From contig NC_087063.1 in the NCBI RefSeq assembly GCF_963678635.1, forward strand, positions 75,721,617-75,785,616: a stretch of 64,000 nt of DNA, in the 5' to 3' direction. This stretch comes from Symsagittifera roscoffensis (lineage: Eukaryota; Xenacoelomorpha; Acoela; Convolutidae). Shown in pieces: positions 43,020 through 54,324 of this stretch (position 1 is the first letter of the stretch; every line of letters begins with the position of its first letter). A model generated the notes under the pieces. That model ran no database searches. It worked only from the letters and a program-made list of their open reading frames with translations, and had not been told where the DNA came from. The translations under genes were made by a program, and so were the position numbers.

Positions 43020-44480
43020 CCCCATAAGGTGTAGCTTCCTGACAAGGACAGAAATGAAAACAGCATCCCATTGCGTCAAAAATTGTCTTACAACGGTTAC
43101 GGTATCCATCAACAATGATGCTAAAAATTTTTTATGAGTTCATGTCAATTTGTAGCCATCAATCTGTTTTACATTGAGGTCTGGTTGCTTAAAAACATGG
43201 GATCACCACGTTTTCAAATGTATGAACTCAATTTTGCCTAGCCTTGATTTTTTCTGTGTTTTTTTGTTTTCCATCCTGCATATAGACCAGTGGGCATACA
43301 CTTGCCCATCGAATAAGGATAGAGTTAACTCACATCAATCCTGACAATCGATTTACAATTAATTCCTCGAAATAACATCTCGAATTAACTCTTCGTTTGC
43401 TACCTCATTTTTTGTGAGATTAATTGAAGGAATACGGGTCATACTTTAATTTATTTTCTCAACGCCTTAAATTTCAAGCAAGTCACTATCACTCGAGACG
43501 AAGGGATAAAACTTATAGCTGTTTGATTTGTGTTGACAGATATTTGCTAAATTCGGTAGTGTCCAGTCGAGTTCAACATGACTATTACTTTATCGTGATG
43601 AATTTGAACCACTTTCTCCAGAGCTTCAAGGGTAGGAACAATATTTTTGGTCTTACCACTGTAAAAAGTCGCGAAATATTGTCCTTTTTTCCTTTTATCA
43701 AATGGGTTTCAGATAGTAATAGCTTTCCAGTCCTGTATGCGGTTTGTTTTCGGGCTCGAATTTTTTCATAGCTGGCGCTTCAAATAATGCATTATTGAGA
43801 ACCTTCTGAAATTCGTCATCTTCCTTATCGAGAGGGTTGCTGTTCTTCAATTTCCTATAAAAATCATCATAGGGCCGTAGTCGTTGTTCATTCAGCTTGT
43901 TGGGAGTGTCAAACCACTCGTATGGAAAACATCTTTTGATCTTACTGGCTTTGTAAGTTTTAGAAAAGCAAACACTATAACCTAACTACTATCTCCACGC
44001 AAACATATCAGAATGTCCTGAAATTGAGTCACCCCATATCCAAATGTGAAGGAAAAAAATTCGTTAGGTTATTTGATAACTGAAGGTTCAGTTTCCTTTT
44101 TCGTTGATTAGATAGGGGATGAGATATGAGTTATAGCGTTTTTATCATAATAACCAGTATTGAAACCAAATACTGGTAGAGTGTTGGTGTATCTCTCGAG
44201 ATGTTGCATGAAATCATGCACTCGATTTTTCTGAATACTGAGAAAGTGAATGGATGCGTCTGTTTCTTCCTCGACATCGATACATTCGTTTTTGTACTCT
44301 GTTGCTTTATTTTATCGAAACTAACTCGTTCGTTAAGAATCTTCTTGAAAACAAATTTAGTTGCTTTTCTTTGATATTTTCAGTTTAAAAAACATCTCCG
44401 CAACTTCGCTTTATCTTTTCAGCCAATTTTTCCGCTGTTGCCACAAACTGAACCATGATGAATTGTGGATCTTAATCGTA
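43020..44480 (-). pseudogene. Broken family B DNA polymerase (Polinton/adintovirus-like): exonuclease to palm part
   Basis: Short peptides in collinear order on the - strand identify it: LPVFGFNTGYYDKN (exonuclease region, 44140-44182), FPYEWFDTPNKLNEQRL (43885-43935), TLPNLANICQHKS (43523-43563), RIDV then LYPYSMGKCMPTGLY (palm motif A, ~43275-43340) and AMGCCFHFCPCQE (Cys-rich, ~43035-43080). These belong to large family B DNA polymerases carried by virus-like elements and repeatedly found in invertebrate genomes. Breaks are many: stops at ~44117, ~43690 and ~43333 (the last inside motif A, after the catalytic Asp), plus several frame changes. Motifs B and C are not found. The N-terminal part continues at higher coordinates. 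A relic, not an active gene; exact lineage uncertain. Confidence 0.7.
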
Positions 44481-46770
44481 CAAAAATATGGTTTTATCGA
44501 TCAAGTTGGATAAAAGTGACACCAAATTTGGTTCCTGATTCCCAATATAAGTTACTTTTTTCAGTTCCTCGTATGGCTTGCAAACTGATTCCAAGAGTTT
44601 TGAAAAAAAATTTCACTCTGACACACTCAAAATCGAACCCATCTTTTTTTCATATAAAGTCTATCGTTAAGTGTAAGCAATTTTGGATAAAAGTTTCTGA
44701 GTCAACCTTTGGAACAAAGAAGATGGCGATTGAATTGATGTGACGTTTGAAAAAAAAGTATCGCAAGTTGGGCATCGGAAGCATTTGAAAAAATTGTCGA
44801 TGTTATTGATGTGAAAAAATCGGTTCTTGTATTGTAGAGGCCCTATGTTTTCTCGGACATACCGATAATTTTTGAGCTAATTCGCCCGCAAAGTTTTCAT
44901 CTTCAATGTCGGTTTCGTAAATAAAGATGATTTTCACTATACATTTTCAAGTAATGGCAAACTCTACGAAACCTTTTTGAATTGTATCTCTGTTTTTCCA
45001 GAAAATCTTTCAAGGTCTTCAAGATCTACCAAGTATATCAACTGCAAGTTTTCGAAACGACTACACGTTATCATTTTTTTAGTGGTGCCTTGAGTCCTAA
45101 ATCAAACATTTAAATTGACTATTTCTCTGAAATGGATCAGAAATCACTGAATTTGGACATCCCAGAGGTACGCTTTTGAGTACTTCGAAAAAAATTGTAA
45201 CAATAATGATCAATTGGAATGACCAGTTTGTCTTTTCTAAAAATAAAATTAATAAAATCTTGCTGATTTAATTTGTTGTGTATAGTTGTCAAGTCAGCTT
45301 TAATTAAAAACAAAACAAACTTTTTGAAAATTATGTTATTTTTGGAGCATAGATATAACTATATTTACTGGTTTCGATTTTTTGTAAGACAAATCTCATG
45401 GCAATGTTGATTTGTGCAGCGCAACCAAGTTTTACGAAGACTTGAGCCAGCTTTTCATTAACTTAATATGGATCTAGTATCAAAAGTTGAAAGTTTAATA
45501 CCTTGGGGCGTTCATTTCGCACCTCGGTATCTTTCACGATGTGCTGACAGACATTCAACTCAGCTCGTAGCTACTCCTTATCCTCCTCGTTTTCCTAAGA
45601 TTTTATTCAAATCAGCAACAGAATCACTAGTTTTCCCCTCTTTCAACCCGTGATCTTTTTTGCACTGCTATTGGAGTGATTAACAGTTTGGAAATTACTT
45701 CTCACATAAAAAGCATTTTATTGAATTTGGTGTCATCATAGCATGTTTTATGCTGGCATGAAATTCATTTCTTGTTTATTGGAATTACAATAACCGCATT
45801 CTGGAAAAGAAAAAACTCCTCGCACACAATTTTTGCGATGTCGGGCAGCACTTTTACCGACATACATCTTACAACAGTCCCCGTATTTCCTTTTTCCTTT
45901 TCTGATGAGTGACGGCATCTGGAAAAAGTGGGATATTTAAATTGTAAGAGAGTTAAGTAATCATACACGGTACTTACGAAAACAGTAGATTTGAAAAAAA
46001 ATGTGTTATTAAACTTACTTTGAAGTTAAAGTTTATAATTAGACTTCCTTCGGAATGAGCAAGTTATTTAGCAATTGCTTTTTATGTAAAAGAAGCTTGA
46101 AAAAAAATCAATATATTTTTTGTTGATTTTCGATATCAACCAATCAGAGTCCAGCTTTTTCTTCGAGTTAAATTTTCATTATCTCCAAAATATCTTAATC
46201 GTTATTTGGAAGATGTCTAAAAAGAATCATTCGAGGTTTCTGGAGATACTTTACAAGAAAAAAAGATCCATCAGATTCTCTTTTTGATGAAATAGATATT
46301 GATTCTTAGTTTTCTCACTATTTTTGGATTTCACTTGTGAAAATTATAATTGTTTAAATCAAAAAAGTCTCATTACAGAAACTTTTCAATCAAAAATGTT
46401 ATTTTTGAACCAGTTATTGTGTATTCAAGCTTTTGTTTTACAAGTGAATTACCTTTGACAAGGATTTTGTTTTGTTTTTTCCTCAAAATTAGAAATTAAT
46501 CAAGAAAGTATTTAAGAAAATATACCAAAGACTTTTTGAGTTCCTACCCCAAACTGAAAATGGACTTAACTCCCAAGCAGTGATCATTTGTTTCTCCATT
46601 TCCTTAATGATTTTAAAATCTCGTAGTTTAGGTTTGGTATAAAATTTCCTGATACTTGCTCTGAAAATTCCCCAATTTCAAGCTTTCCGCCCAAATCTAC
46701 ATCAAAATTAGCGGACGTGACAATCATATCAAAATCAGCATTTTCTCATTGATTATCTACGAAATGAGTA
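44480..46770 (-). pseudogene. Polymerase N-terminal module, copy A
   Basis: It reads on the - strand into the catalytic part at 43.0-44.5 kb. In order it has IVTSANFDVDLGGKLE (~46700), a zinc-finger segment starting MPSLIRKGKRKYG (ATG at 45918, with CCKMY...HRKNC and PECGYC), an acidic segment (~45480-45650), LGCAAQINIAMRFVLQKIE (~45375-45440), VPLGCPNSVISDPFQRN (~45110-45170), a second zinc-finger-like FRCPTCDTFFSN (~44750-44800) and FKTLGISLQAI (~44570-44602). All are separated by stops or frame changes. Collinearity with the catalytic part makes this the original N-terminus, from which the other copies arose. Confidence 0.65.
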
Positions 46771-46939
46771 GATGAGAAAACTTGCAGAGATGCTTCTTTT
46801 GTGGATTTCTTTTTTCGTTTCATTCATGGGCAATTTTTCTTGTTTTTACAGCAAACATTTTATGGTCATTTATTTTTGCGATTGTTTTTGTGTATATTTT
46901 TGCAGAATAATAAGGATGATGAGTAATGATGAGTTGTGG

Positions 46940-49240
46940 ATCTTAATCGTACAAAAATATGGTGTTATCGATCAAATTGGAAGAAAGTGACACCAAGTTT
47001 GGTTCCTGATTCCCAATATAAGTTACTTTTTCTGTCGCTTTCAGTTCCTCGTATGGCTTGCAAACTGATTCCAAGAGTTTTGAACAAAACTTGCACTCTG
47101 AGACACTCAAAACCGAACCCAGCCTTTTTCATATAAAGTCTCTCGTTAAGTGTAAGCAATTTCGGATAAAATTTTCTGAGTCAACCTTTGGAACAAAAAA
47201 GATGGCGATTGAATTGATGATACGTTTGAAAAAACAAGTATCGCAAGTTGGGGCATCGGAAGCATTTGAAAAAAAATTGTCGATATTATTGATGTGAAGA
47301 AATGGGTTCTTGTATTGTAGAAGCCCCTATGTTTTCTCGGACATACCGATACTTTTTTGAGCTAATTCGCCCGCAAAGTTTCCATCTTCAATGTCGGTTT
47401 CGTAAATAAAGATGTTTTTCACTATACATTTTCAAGTAATGGCAAACTTTACGAAACCTTTTCGAATTGTATCTCTGTTTTTCCAGAAAATCTTTCAAGG
47501 GCTTCAAGATCTACCAAGTATTTCAACTGCAAGTTTTCGAAACGACTACACGTTATCATTTTTTTGGTGGTGCCTTGAGTCCTAAATCGAACATTTAAAT
47601 TGACTATTTCTCTGAAGTGGATCAGAAATCACTGAATCTGGACATCCCAGAGGTACGCTTTTGAGTACTTCGAAAAAAATTGTAACAATAATGATCAATT
47701 GGAATGACCAGTTTGTCTTTTCTGTAAATAAAATTAATAAAATCTTGCTGATTTAATTTGTTGTGTATAGTTGTCAAGTCAGCTTTAATTAAAAACAAAA
47801 CAGACTTTTTGAAAATTATGTTATTTTTGGAGCATGGATATAACTATATTTACTGGTTTCGATTTTTTGTAAGACAAATCTCATGGCAATGTTGATTTTT
47901 GCAGCGCAAGCAAGTTTTTGAAGACTTGAGCCAGCTTTTCATTAACTTAATATGGATCTAGTATCAAAAGTTGAAAGTTTAATACCTTGGGGCGTTCATT
48001 TCGCACCTCAGTATCTTTCACGATGTGCTGACAGACATTCAACTCAGCTCGTAGCTACTCCTTATCCTCCTCGTTTTCCTAAGATTTTATTCAAATCAGC
48101 AACAGAATCACTAGTTTTCCCCTCTTTCAACCCGTGATCTTTTTTGCACTGCTATTGGAGTGATTAACAGTTTGGAAATTACTTCTCACATAAAAAGCAT
48201 TTTATTGAATTTGTGTCATCATTGCATGTTTTATGCTGGCATGGAAATTCATTTCTTGTTGATTGGAATTACAATAACCGCATTCTGGAAAAGAAAAAAC
48301 TCCTCGCACACAATTTTTGCGATGTTCGGCAGCACTTTTACCGACATACATCTTACAACAGTCCCCGTATTTCCTTTTTCCTTTTCTGATGAGTGACGGC
48401 ATCTGGAAAAAGTGGGATATTTAAAATGTATGAGAGTTAAGTAATCATACACGGTACTTACGAAAACAGTAGATTTGAAAAAAATCATGTTAATAAACTT
48501 ACTTTGAAGTTAAAGTTTATAATTAGACTTCCTTCGAAATGTGCAAGTTATTTAGCAATTGCATTTTATGTAAAAGAAGCTTGAAAAAAAATCAATATGT
48601 TTTTTGTTGATTTTCGATATCAGCCAATCAGAGTCCAGCTTTTTCTTCGAGTTAATTTTTCATTATCTTAAAAATATCTTAATCGTTATTTGGAAGATGT
48701 CTAAAAAGAATCATTCGAGGTTTCTGGAAATACTTTACAAGATAAAAAGATCCATCAGATTTTCTTTTTGATGAAATAGATATTGACTCTTAGTTTTCTC
48801 ACTATTTTTGGATTTCACTTGTGAAAATTATAATTGTTTAATTCAAAAAAGTCTCATTACAGAAAATTTTCAATCAAAAATGTTATTTTTGAACCAGTTT
48901 TTGTGTATCCAAGCTTTTATTTTACAAGTGAACTACATTTGACAAGGATTTTGTTTTGTTTTTTCCTGAAAATTAGAAATTAATCAAGAGAGTATATAAG
49001 AAAATATATCAAAGACTTTTTGAGTTCCTACCCCAAACTAAAAATGGACTAAACTAAAAATGGACTAAGCAGTGATCATTTATTTCTCCATTTCCCTAAT
49101 GATTTTAAAATCTCGTAGTTTAGGTTTGGTATCAAATTTCCTGAGACCTGCTTTGAAATTTCCCCAATTTCAAGCTTTTCGCCCAAATCTACATCAAAAT
49201 TAGCGGACGTGACAATCTTATCAAAATCAGCTTTTTCTCA
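46940..49240 (-). pseudogene. Polymerase N-terminal module, copy B
   Basis: Duplicate of copy A with the same segment order: IVTSANFDVDLGEKLE near 49185-49220, the zinc-finger ORF 48402-48202, the acidic segment near 47960-48130, LACAAKINIAMRFV near 47875-47915, and the FKTLGISLQAI segment near 47060. It is interrupted by stops, though the zinc-finger exon is open. It carries a private 15 bp tandem duplication near 49036-49066. Confidence 0.65.
48202..48402 (-). CDS. Zinc-finger ORF inside copy B (66 codons)
   Basis: The longest intact piece of the array. Two zinc-finger-like modules are visible: the first, CCKMYVGKSAAEHRKNC, keeps a paired Cys, His and Cys; the second, CGYCNSNQQEMNFHASIKH, is C-x2-C-x9-H-x4-H. 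A TTTTTCCAG acceptor directly precedes the ATG on the - strand, and a GTAAGTA donor lies ~60 bp further upstream, so it could be an internal exon. Copy A has a one-base loss near the second finger that ends it early; copy D has a frame change at the same place. In the parent polymerase this would be an N-terminal nucleic-acid-binding domain. Independent expression is unproven. Confidence 0.5.
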   Translation of the reverse strand: MPSLIRKGKRKYGDCCKMYVGKSAAEHRKNCVRGVFSFPECGYCNSNQQEMNFHASIKHAMMTQIQ

Positions 49241-49414
49241 TTGATTATCTACGAAATGAATAGATGAGAAAACTTGCAGAGATGCTTCATTTATGGATTT
49301 CTTTTTTCGTTTCATTCATGGGCAATTTTTCTTGTTTTTACAGCAAACATTTTATGGTCATTTATTTTTGCGATTATTTTGTGTATATTTTTGCAGAATA
49401 ATGATGATGATGAG

Positions 49415-50245
49415 TAATGATGAGTTGTGGATCTTAATCGTACAAAAATATGGTATTTTCGATCAAATTGGATGAAAGTGACACCAAATTTGGTTCCTGA
49501 TTCCCAATATAAGTTACTTTTTCTGTCGCTTTCAGTTCCTCGAATGGCTTGCAAACTGATTCCAAGAGTTTTGAAAAAAATTTGCACTGTGATACACTCA
49601 AAATCGAACCCATCCGTTTTTCATATAAAGTCTCTCGTTAAGTGTAAGCAATTTCGGATAAAATTATCTGAGTCAGCTTTTGGAACAAAGAAGATGGCGA
49701 TTGAATTGATGTGACGTTTGAAAAAACAAGTATCGCAAATTGGGCATCGGAAGCATTTGAAAAAATTGTCAATATTATTGTTGTGAAAAAATCGGTTCTT
49801 GTTTTGTAGAAGCCTCTATGTTTTCTCGGGCATACCGATACTTTCTTGAGCTAATTCGCCCGCAAAGTTTCCATCTTTATTGTCGGTTTCGTAAATAAAG
49901 ATGTTTTTCACCATACATTTTCAAGTAATGGCAAACTCTACGAAACCTTTTGGAATTGTATCTCTATTTTTCCAGAAAATCATTCAAGGTCTTCAAGATC
50001 TACCAAGTATATCAACTGCAAAATTTCGAAACGATTAGTCTGAAAATTATAATTGTTTAATTCAAAAAAATCACATTACAGAAAATTTTCAATCAAAAAT
50101 GTTATTTTTGAACCAGTTATTTTGTATCCATTTTGATAGATTTAGTTTTTCAACGTTGGCTTCGCCTCTGGGTTTGAAATTCAATGTCTTGCTTGGCATA
50201 TTATGATCATTTATTTTTGCGATTGTTTTTGGGTATGTTTTTGCT
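49415..50245 (-). pseudogene. Polymerase N-terminal module, copy C (deleted)
   Basis: It keeps the GTGGATCTTAATCG end, the FKTLGISLQAI segment (~49550) and the CPTC-type region. It has lost the zinc-finger and acidic segments through the deletion at ~50040, and its far end (~50130-50245) matches only in patches. Non-functional. Confidence 0.65.
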
Positions 50246-50829
50246 GGTTAAGAGGGCTTAGGTCCTTGAGAAGACAACTACATTGGATATGCGAATCCAA
50301 AATAACAACATAAATGAGTTATTTGTGATTGAAAACGACAATGTGAAAAAAATTCCTTAAAGGGAATGTTGATTTTAGTTGGATACAAATTACTTTTAAA
50401 AGAAACTGAAATCTGATTGGATACGACTACAGTTCCTGTCCGAAAATCTATTCTGATTGCTTAGAACCTTGTGTTTGAATTGAAAATACCCCTCACGCTT
50501 AGAAAATAATCAGTTCATTTTCAACCCGATTTTCGTCACCTACCTACTCTCTCAGCTCCAAATTGGTAATAATTATTGTTTTTCCTGATTTTTTTTCAAT
50601 ATTTTAACTTCATAACTTCATCTTTAAAAAAAACCTTCTCGTTAAAAATCTAGTTAAATATATAAATCTTTTTTTTGCTTTTTGAACAGAAAACCCTAAT
50701 CGCGCATTAAAATTTAAAAAGTAAACTTTTTCTTGTTTAAAAAATTGAAATACCTTTCGCATTTTGTCAAAAACACGATTAAAGCAAAAAGTCAAAAATT
50801 TTTTTATTAAAATACAAGCGTTTTTCACA
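50246..50829. other. Spacer, nothing seen
   Basis: Short AT-rich spacer between the array and the older duplication. It has no frame of interest; similarity to other parts is too weak to state. Confidence 0.4.
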
Positions 50830-52460
50830 ATTTCAGATTAAGGAATAAGTTGGGTTTTCGCATATTTTTATAGAAACCAACACAGAACTCGCATAATACA
50901 AAAAAAATGTTGAAAAGTTCAAGACGATTTTTACATCTTGCAAAAACTTTCAAACAATTTTTAGCTTTTTTTTGTTTATAAAAATTGAAAACAATTATCC
51001 CTCCTTGTAAAATTTTTACAAAACGTTTTGCATACTTGTTAGGAAAATCAACTTATTTTGGGCATCTCGCAAAAATTTCTGTGATAACTTTTGCACACGT
51101 ATTAAAAATTACTTACTTTTATATGTGAAAAAGCTTTTAAACTGAAATAAAATTATTAGTGACAAGATTTTTATATGCAAACATTCTTTTTTTAATAGAT
51201 ATTTTGACACTCTTATTATTTGCAAACCATAGTCATTATGAAACAATCAGCAGTTTTTAACGAATCAAACTCATGCTTCAAGTTTTGAATTTTTTGAACT
51301 ATTTCTAAAAAAGCTGATTTGACAGTCTGGGTAAATGCTAGCTTCTAGTCAGAACTTAGAGGGTGTTTTTTGAAATCTTTTTTTGAGCAAAAAAAATAAT
51401 AAATTCACCAAAGAAAAAGACGTTTTTACAAGTCAACTCTCATAGAACAGTGAAAGTTGTACAAAAATTCCACCGGAGAAAATGACGTAATTACGCATTA
51501 ATTTTCAGAATCTTCTAAATTTTAGAATCTAATAACTAATTCCTAGAATTAAATTTGAAAAAGTCAGTACACATTAAATTCTAGAATTTTATAAGCCACT
51601 GATTTTTAGAAAAACTATTCAAAGTTCAGGCAATCAGAATTCCAGAAAAAAATGTGGTTTTTATAATGTCATGAAATAAATCTTAAGCCTTATAAAAGAT
51701 TTATAGAAGCCGTAAAAGAAGTAGATAATTATGAAAATGAGATAGCGTTGTTTAAGACTCGGTTTTTCATGAGAAGTTTTCAAGTCATCTTAGATATTTT
51801 GTACGTTTTGCTTATTTGAAATGTAAGCGGAAACTATTGTAATTTTAGCTGTTAGTGAGATATGACTGAAAAAAAAGTTATGATTATTTTCAATTTTATT
51901 TTAAAAATTCCAACAACTCAGTTCTCTCCACCTCAACCGCCTTTTAGAAGAGATGGTAAACTAAACCAAAGTTTGTGCCAATTATAAAAAAACAAGCCAG
52001 TTAATGCATCCAGAACAAAATTGGTACCAAATCCGTCAAAACTTTCAAACTTAAAAAAATTTCTCAGTCTAGTAAACGGAGTATCACATATTTTTCAGAA
52101 TGGAGAGAACTGGAGAGCATAAGATGTAGAAATTTCAGGAAAAAAGTAGCAATGTCTAAGACACCTTTAAAATATGATTCAAAAGAAAAGTTTTTTTGAT
52201 GGAATTGCGGATAAGGGATACGGAAAGAGTTTTCATTTCCTTACTTCTGGACATTTACTACAAGTGACTGTTTTTGAAGCAACAGTTGATTTTGATTTTT
52301 TTACAGAAATCCAAAGAAGTGTTTCAGTCCTTCAAATGTTTCCCTGCTTTATTGGCGGAAAATGAAACAGTTAGTGATAGAAAGAACAAGAAGGAAAAAC
52401 TATTGATTCAACAGGATTAATTATCTCTGTCTAGAAGAAAACTTGGCGTGGCTATGAAGA
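50830..52460. repeat. Older duplicated segment, copy 1
   Basis: Collinear with 54325-55830. Shared words include TTTTAGATATTTTGTACGTTTTG-like (about 51790 and 55190), CATAGAACAGTGAAA (51443, 54781), AAAAAGTAGC(A/G)ATGTCTA (52141, 55510) and TTTCCCTGCTT(T/G)ATTGGCGG (52340, 55710). Divergence is much higher than in the 2.48 kb array. No gene is recognised in it. Confidence 0.75.
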
Positions 52461-52929
52461 AGAAGCTAAGACGAACTCAAAAACTATCAGTTTTCGTTTC
52501 AAATAGAAGTTCAATTTGCTTTTTTCACATTTATTGAGTCTTAAAATTAAAAATTTAATTTAAAAATTTAAAAATTAAATTTTCTTCTCTTTTGAATTAA
52601 GTATTTTTGAACGAACTCATAGTTCTTGAAATTTATCAATGCAAAATTCTAATAGAAGAAAAATTGTCAATTCAGTTGTTTCTTTTATCGAAAAGTTTAA
52701 AAAAATCACTATTCACAAAACCCTGACCATTATTAAAACAAAAAAAAATTTTCAACAATTGTGACTCATAATTTGAGTTATGAACTTTTTTGAATTTTAT
52801 CCAGAAAAGCTGAAACAAGAATTTAAGCTGAAGCAAATTATCGACTAGAATATAGGTAAACTTTGACATTTTTTTTCTCTTGAGTCGTGTTTTTGAATTA
52901 CAAGGTATCTTTTTGTCTCACTTCTATAG

Positions 52930-54250
52930 TAAGTTATGTAAAAAAAAATCTCAGGGCAAATTTGATTTTCGCTGCACAATCAATTTTTTGAAATCTGGAC
53001 ACAGTTTTTTAATATCTAGATATGAATCTAGTTTGGAAAGCTAAAAATTGAATAGCTTGGGACGCCCATTTGCATCTCAGTGTCCGTGGAGAAGTGTTGA
53101 CAGGCATTCAATTCAATTTTTAGCTGTTCATTATCCTCCTCGTTTTTCAAAATTTCATTCCAATCTGCATCAGAATCACAGAAAAATAGCTTAGAATTTA
53201 ATTCTCACTTATTACGCAATCGGTTGACTTTGTTGTAGTCTTAACATGCTGTGCTTGGCATGGAAATTCATTTCTTTTTGATTGTAAGTACAATAAAAAC
53301 ATTCTGGAAAGTAAATAACACAACTTTTGCATGCCGTTCAACATTTTGACGAACATAATTCTTACCGCAGCGCTCGCATTTCTTTTTTTCATTTTTGCTG
53401 AGTGACGGCATCAGGAAAAAGCTTGAGATCAAATTGTACGAGAGTTAAGTTAACACACACGGTACTTACGAAAATGCGAGATTTGAAATGTTCAAAAAAC
53501 TATAATATAATAAAACGAACATTGAACTTTGACAAATATTTAAAATTAAATTCAAGTAATTAAGCAGAATTTAGAGCAATTGCTTTTTTAGATATAAAAA
53601 GTTGAAAGGAATCTAATTTTTTTTCAAACCATCAAATCAACGATTTGGAGATCAACAAATCAGAGTCCAGCTTTTCCTATACTTGAAAAAAATTATTATT
53701 TTTGGCTTTTATGATTGTTTTTTGGATACTTTCTAACAACATCATTTAGGGTTCCTCGAGTTACTTCAAAGATATGAGAAAATTTTTCCAATAAATTTCA
53801 TTTTGATTAAATAGATTTCGATTTGTCTTTCTCCATATTTGTGAATGTTTATAATGTATAAATTAGATTTTTTCAACTAAGAAAAAGTCTCATCAGAAAA
53901 ATTTACTTAAACTAAAATGTGTTTTCGGAGGAAATCCCAATATCAATCTTTGAATTTACAGATGAACTACACTTGAATAGAAAAAACGCTTTATTTCTTC
54001 CAAAGAATTTGAAAGTATTCAAGAAATTTCAAAAAAGACACCAAAAACTCGTTTTTTTCTCCCCACCCGACAATAAAAACTGTCAAAACTTCTCAGCAGT
54101 GATCGTTTTTTCTCAATTTCATTAAACATTTTTAAACCTTGTATGATTAGGTTTGGTATAAGATTTCCTGATACTTGCTTCGAAAAATTCATATAATTCA
54201 AATTTTCCTCCGAAATCTACATCAAAATCAAAGGACGTGACTATCTTTTC
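52930..54250 (-). pseudogene. Polymerase N-terminal module, diverged copy D
   Basis: Much more diverged at DNA level than copies A-C, but the peptide order is the same on the - strand: IVTSFDFDVDFGGKFE (~54195-54245), MPSLSKNEKKKCERCGKNYV (ATG near 53412) with an intact C-x2-C, a shifted-frame second finger (FYCTYNQKEMNFHAKH), DSDADWNEILKNEEDNEQLK (~53110-53175), and DCAAKIKFALRF (~52950-52985). It keeps Cys and His positions lost in A-C, so it probably descends from a different, older insertion of the same family. Broken by stops and a frame change. Confidence 0.65.
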
Positions 54251-54324
54251 AAAAATCAGCAGCTTATTTAAAGCAAAAAACCAATAAAAAATTTTCCAAA
54301 AAGAAATTTTTTAATATCATAATA

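Larger units (their letters stand above)
44455..50245. repeat. Tandem array, ~2.48 kb unit, 2.3 copies
   Basis: The landmark GTGGATCTTAATCGTACAAA recurs at about 44465, 46936 and 49427 (spacings 2471 and 2491), and everything between repeats at high identity. The third copy breaks at 50036-50041, where sequence matching ~45060/47545 jumps to sequence matching ~46340/48825. That is an internal deletion of ~1.28 kb, and the copy fades out near 50245. Each unit is the N-terminal half of the broken polymerase gene on the - strand. Confidence 0.9.

Noticed and set aside
45468-45653. 61-codon + strand ORF that recurs almost unchanged at 47952-48137
   Set aside because: It is the antisense of the acidic segment of the minus-strand polymerase module; conservation is explained by recent duplication, and the diverged copy D supports the minus-strand reading.
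49427-49714. + strand ORFs starting MDLNRTKIW at 44465, 46936 and 49427
   Set aside because: Repeated only because the DNA unit is repeated. The minus-strand frame (FKTLGISLQAI and neighbours) fits the polymerase order better; the + frames have no motif.
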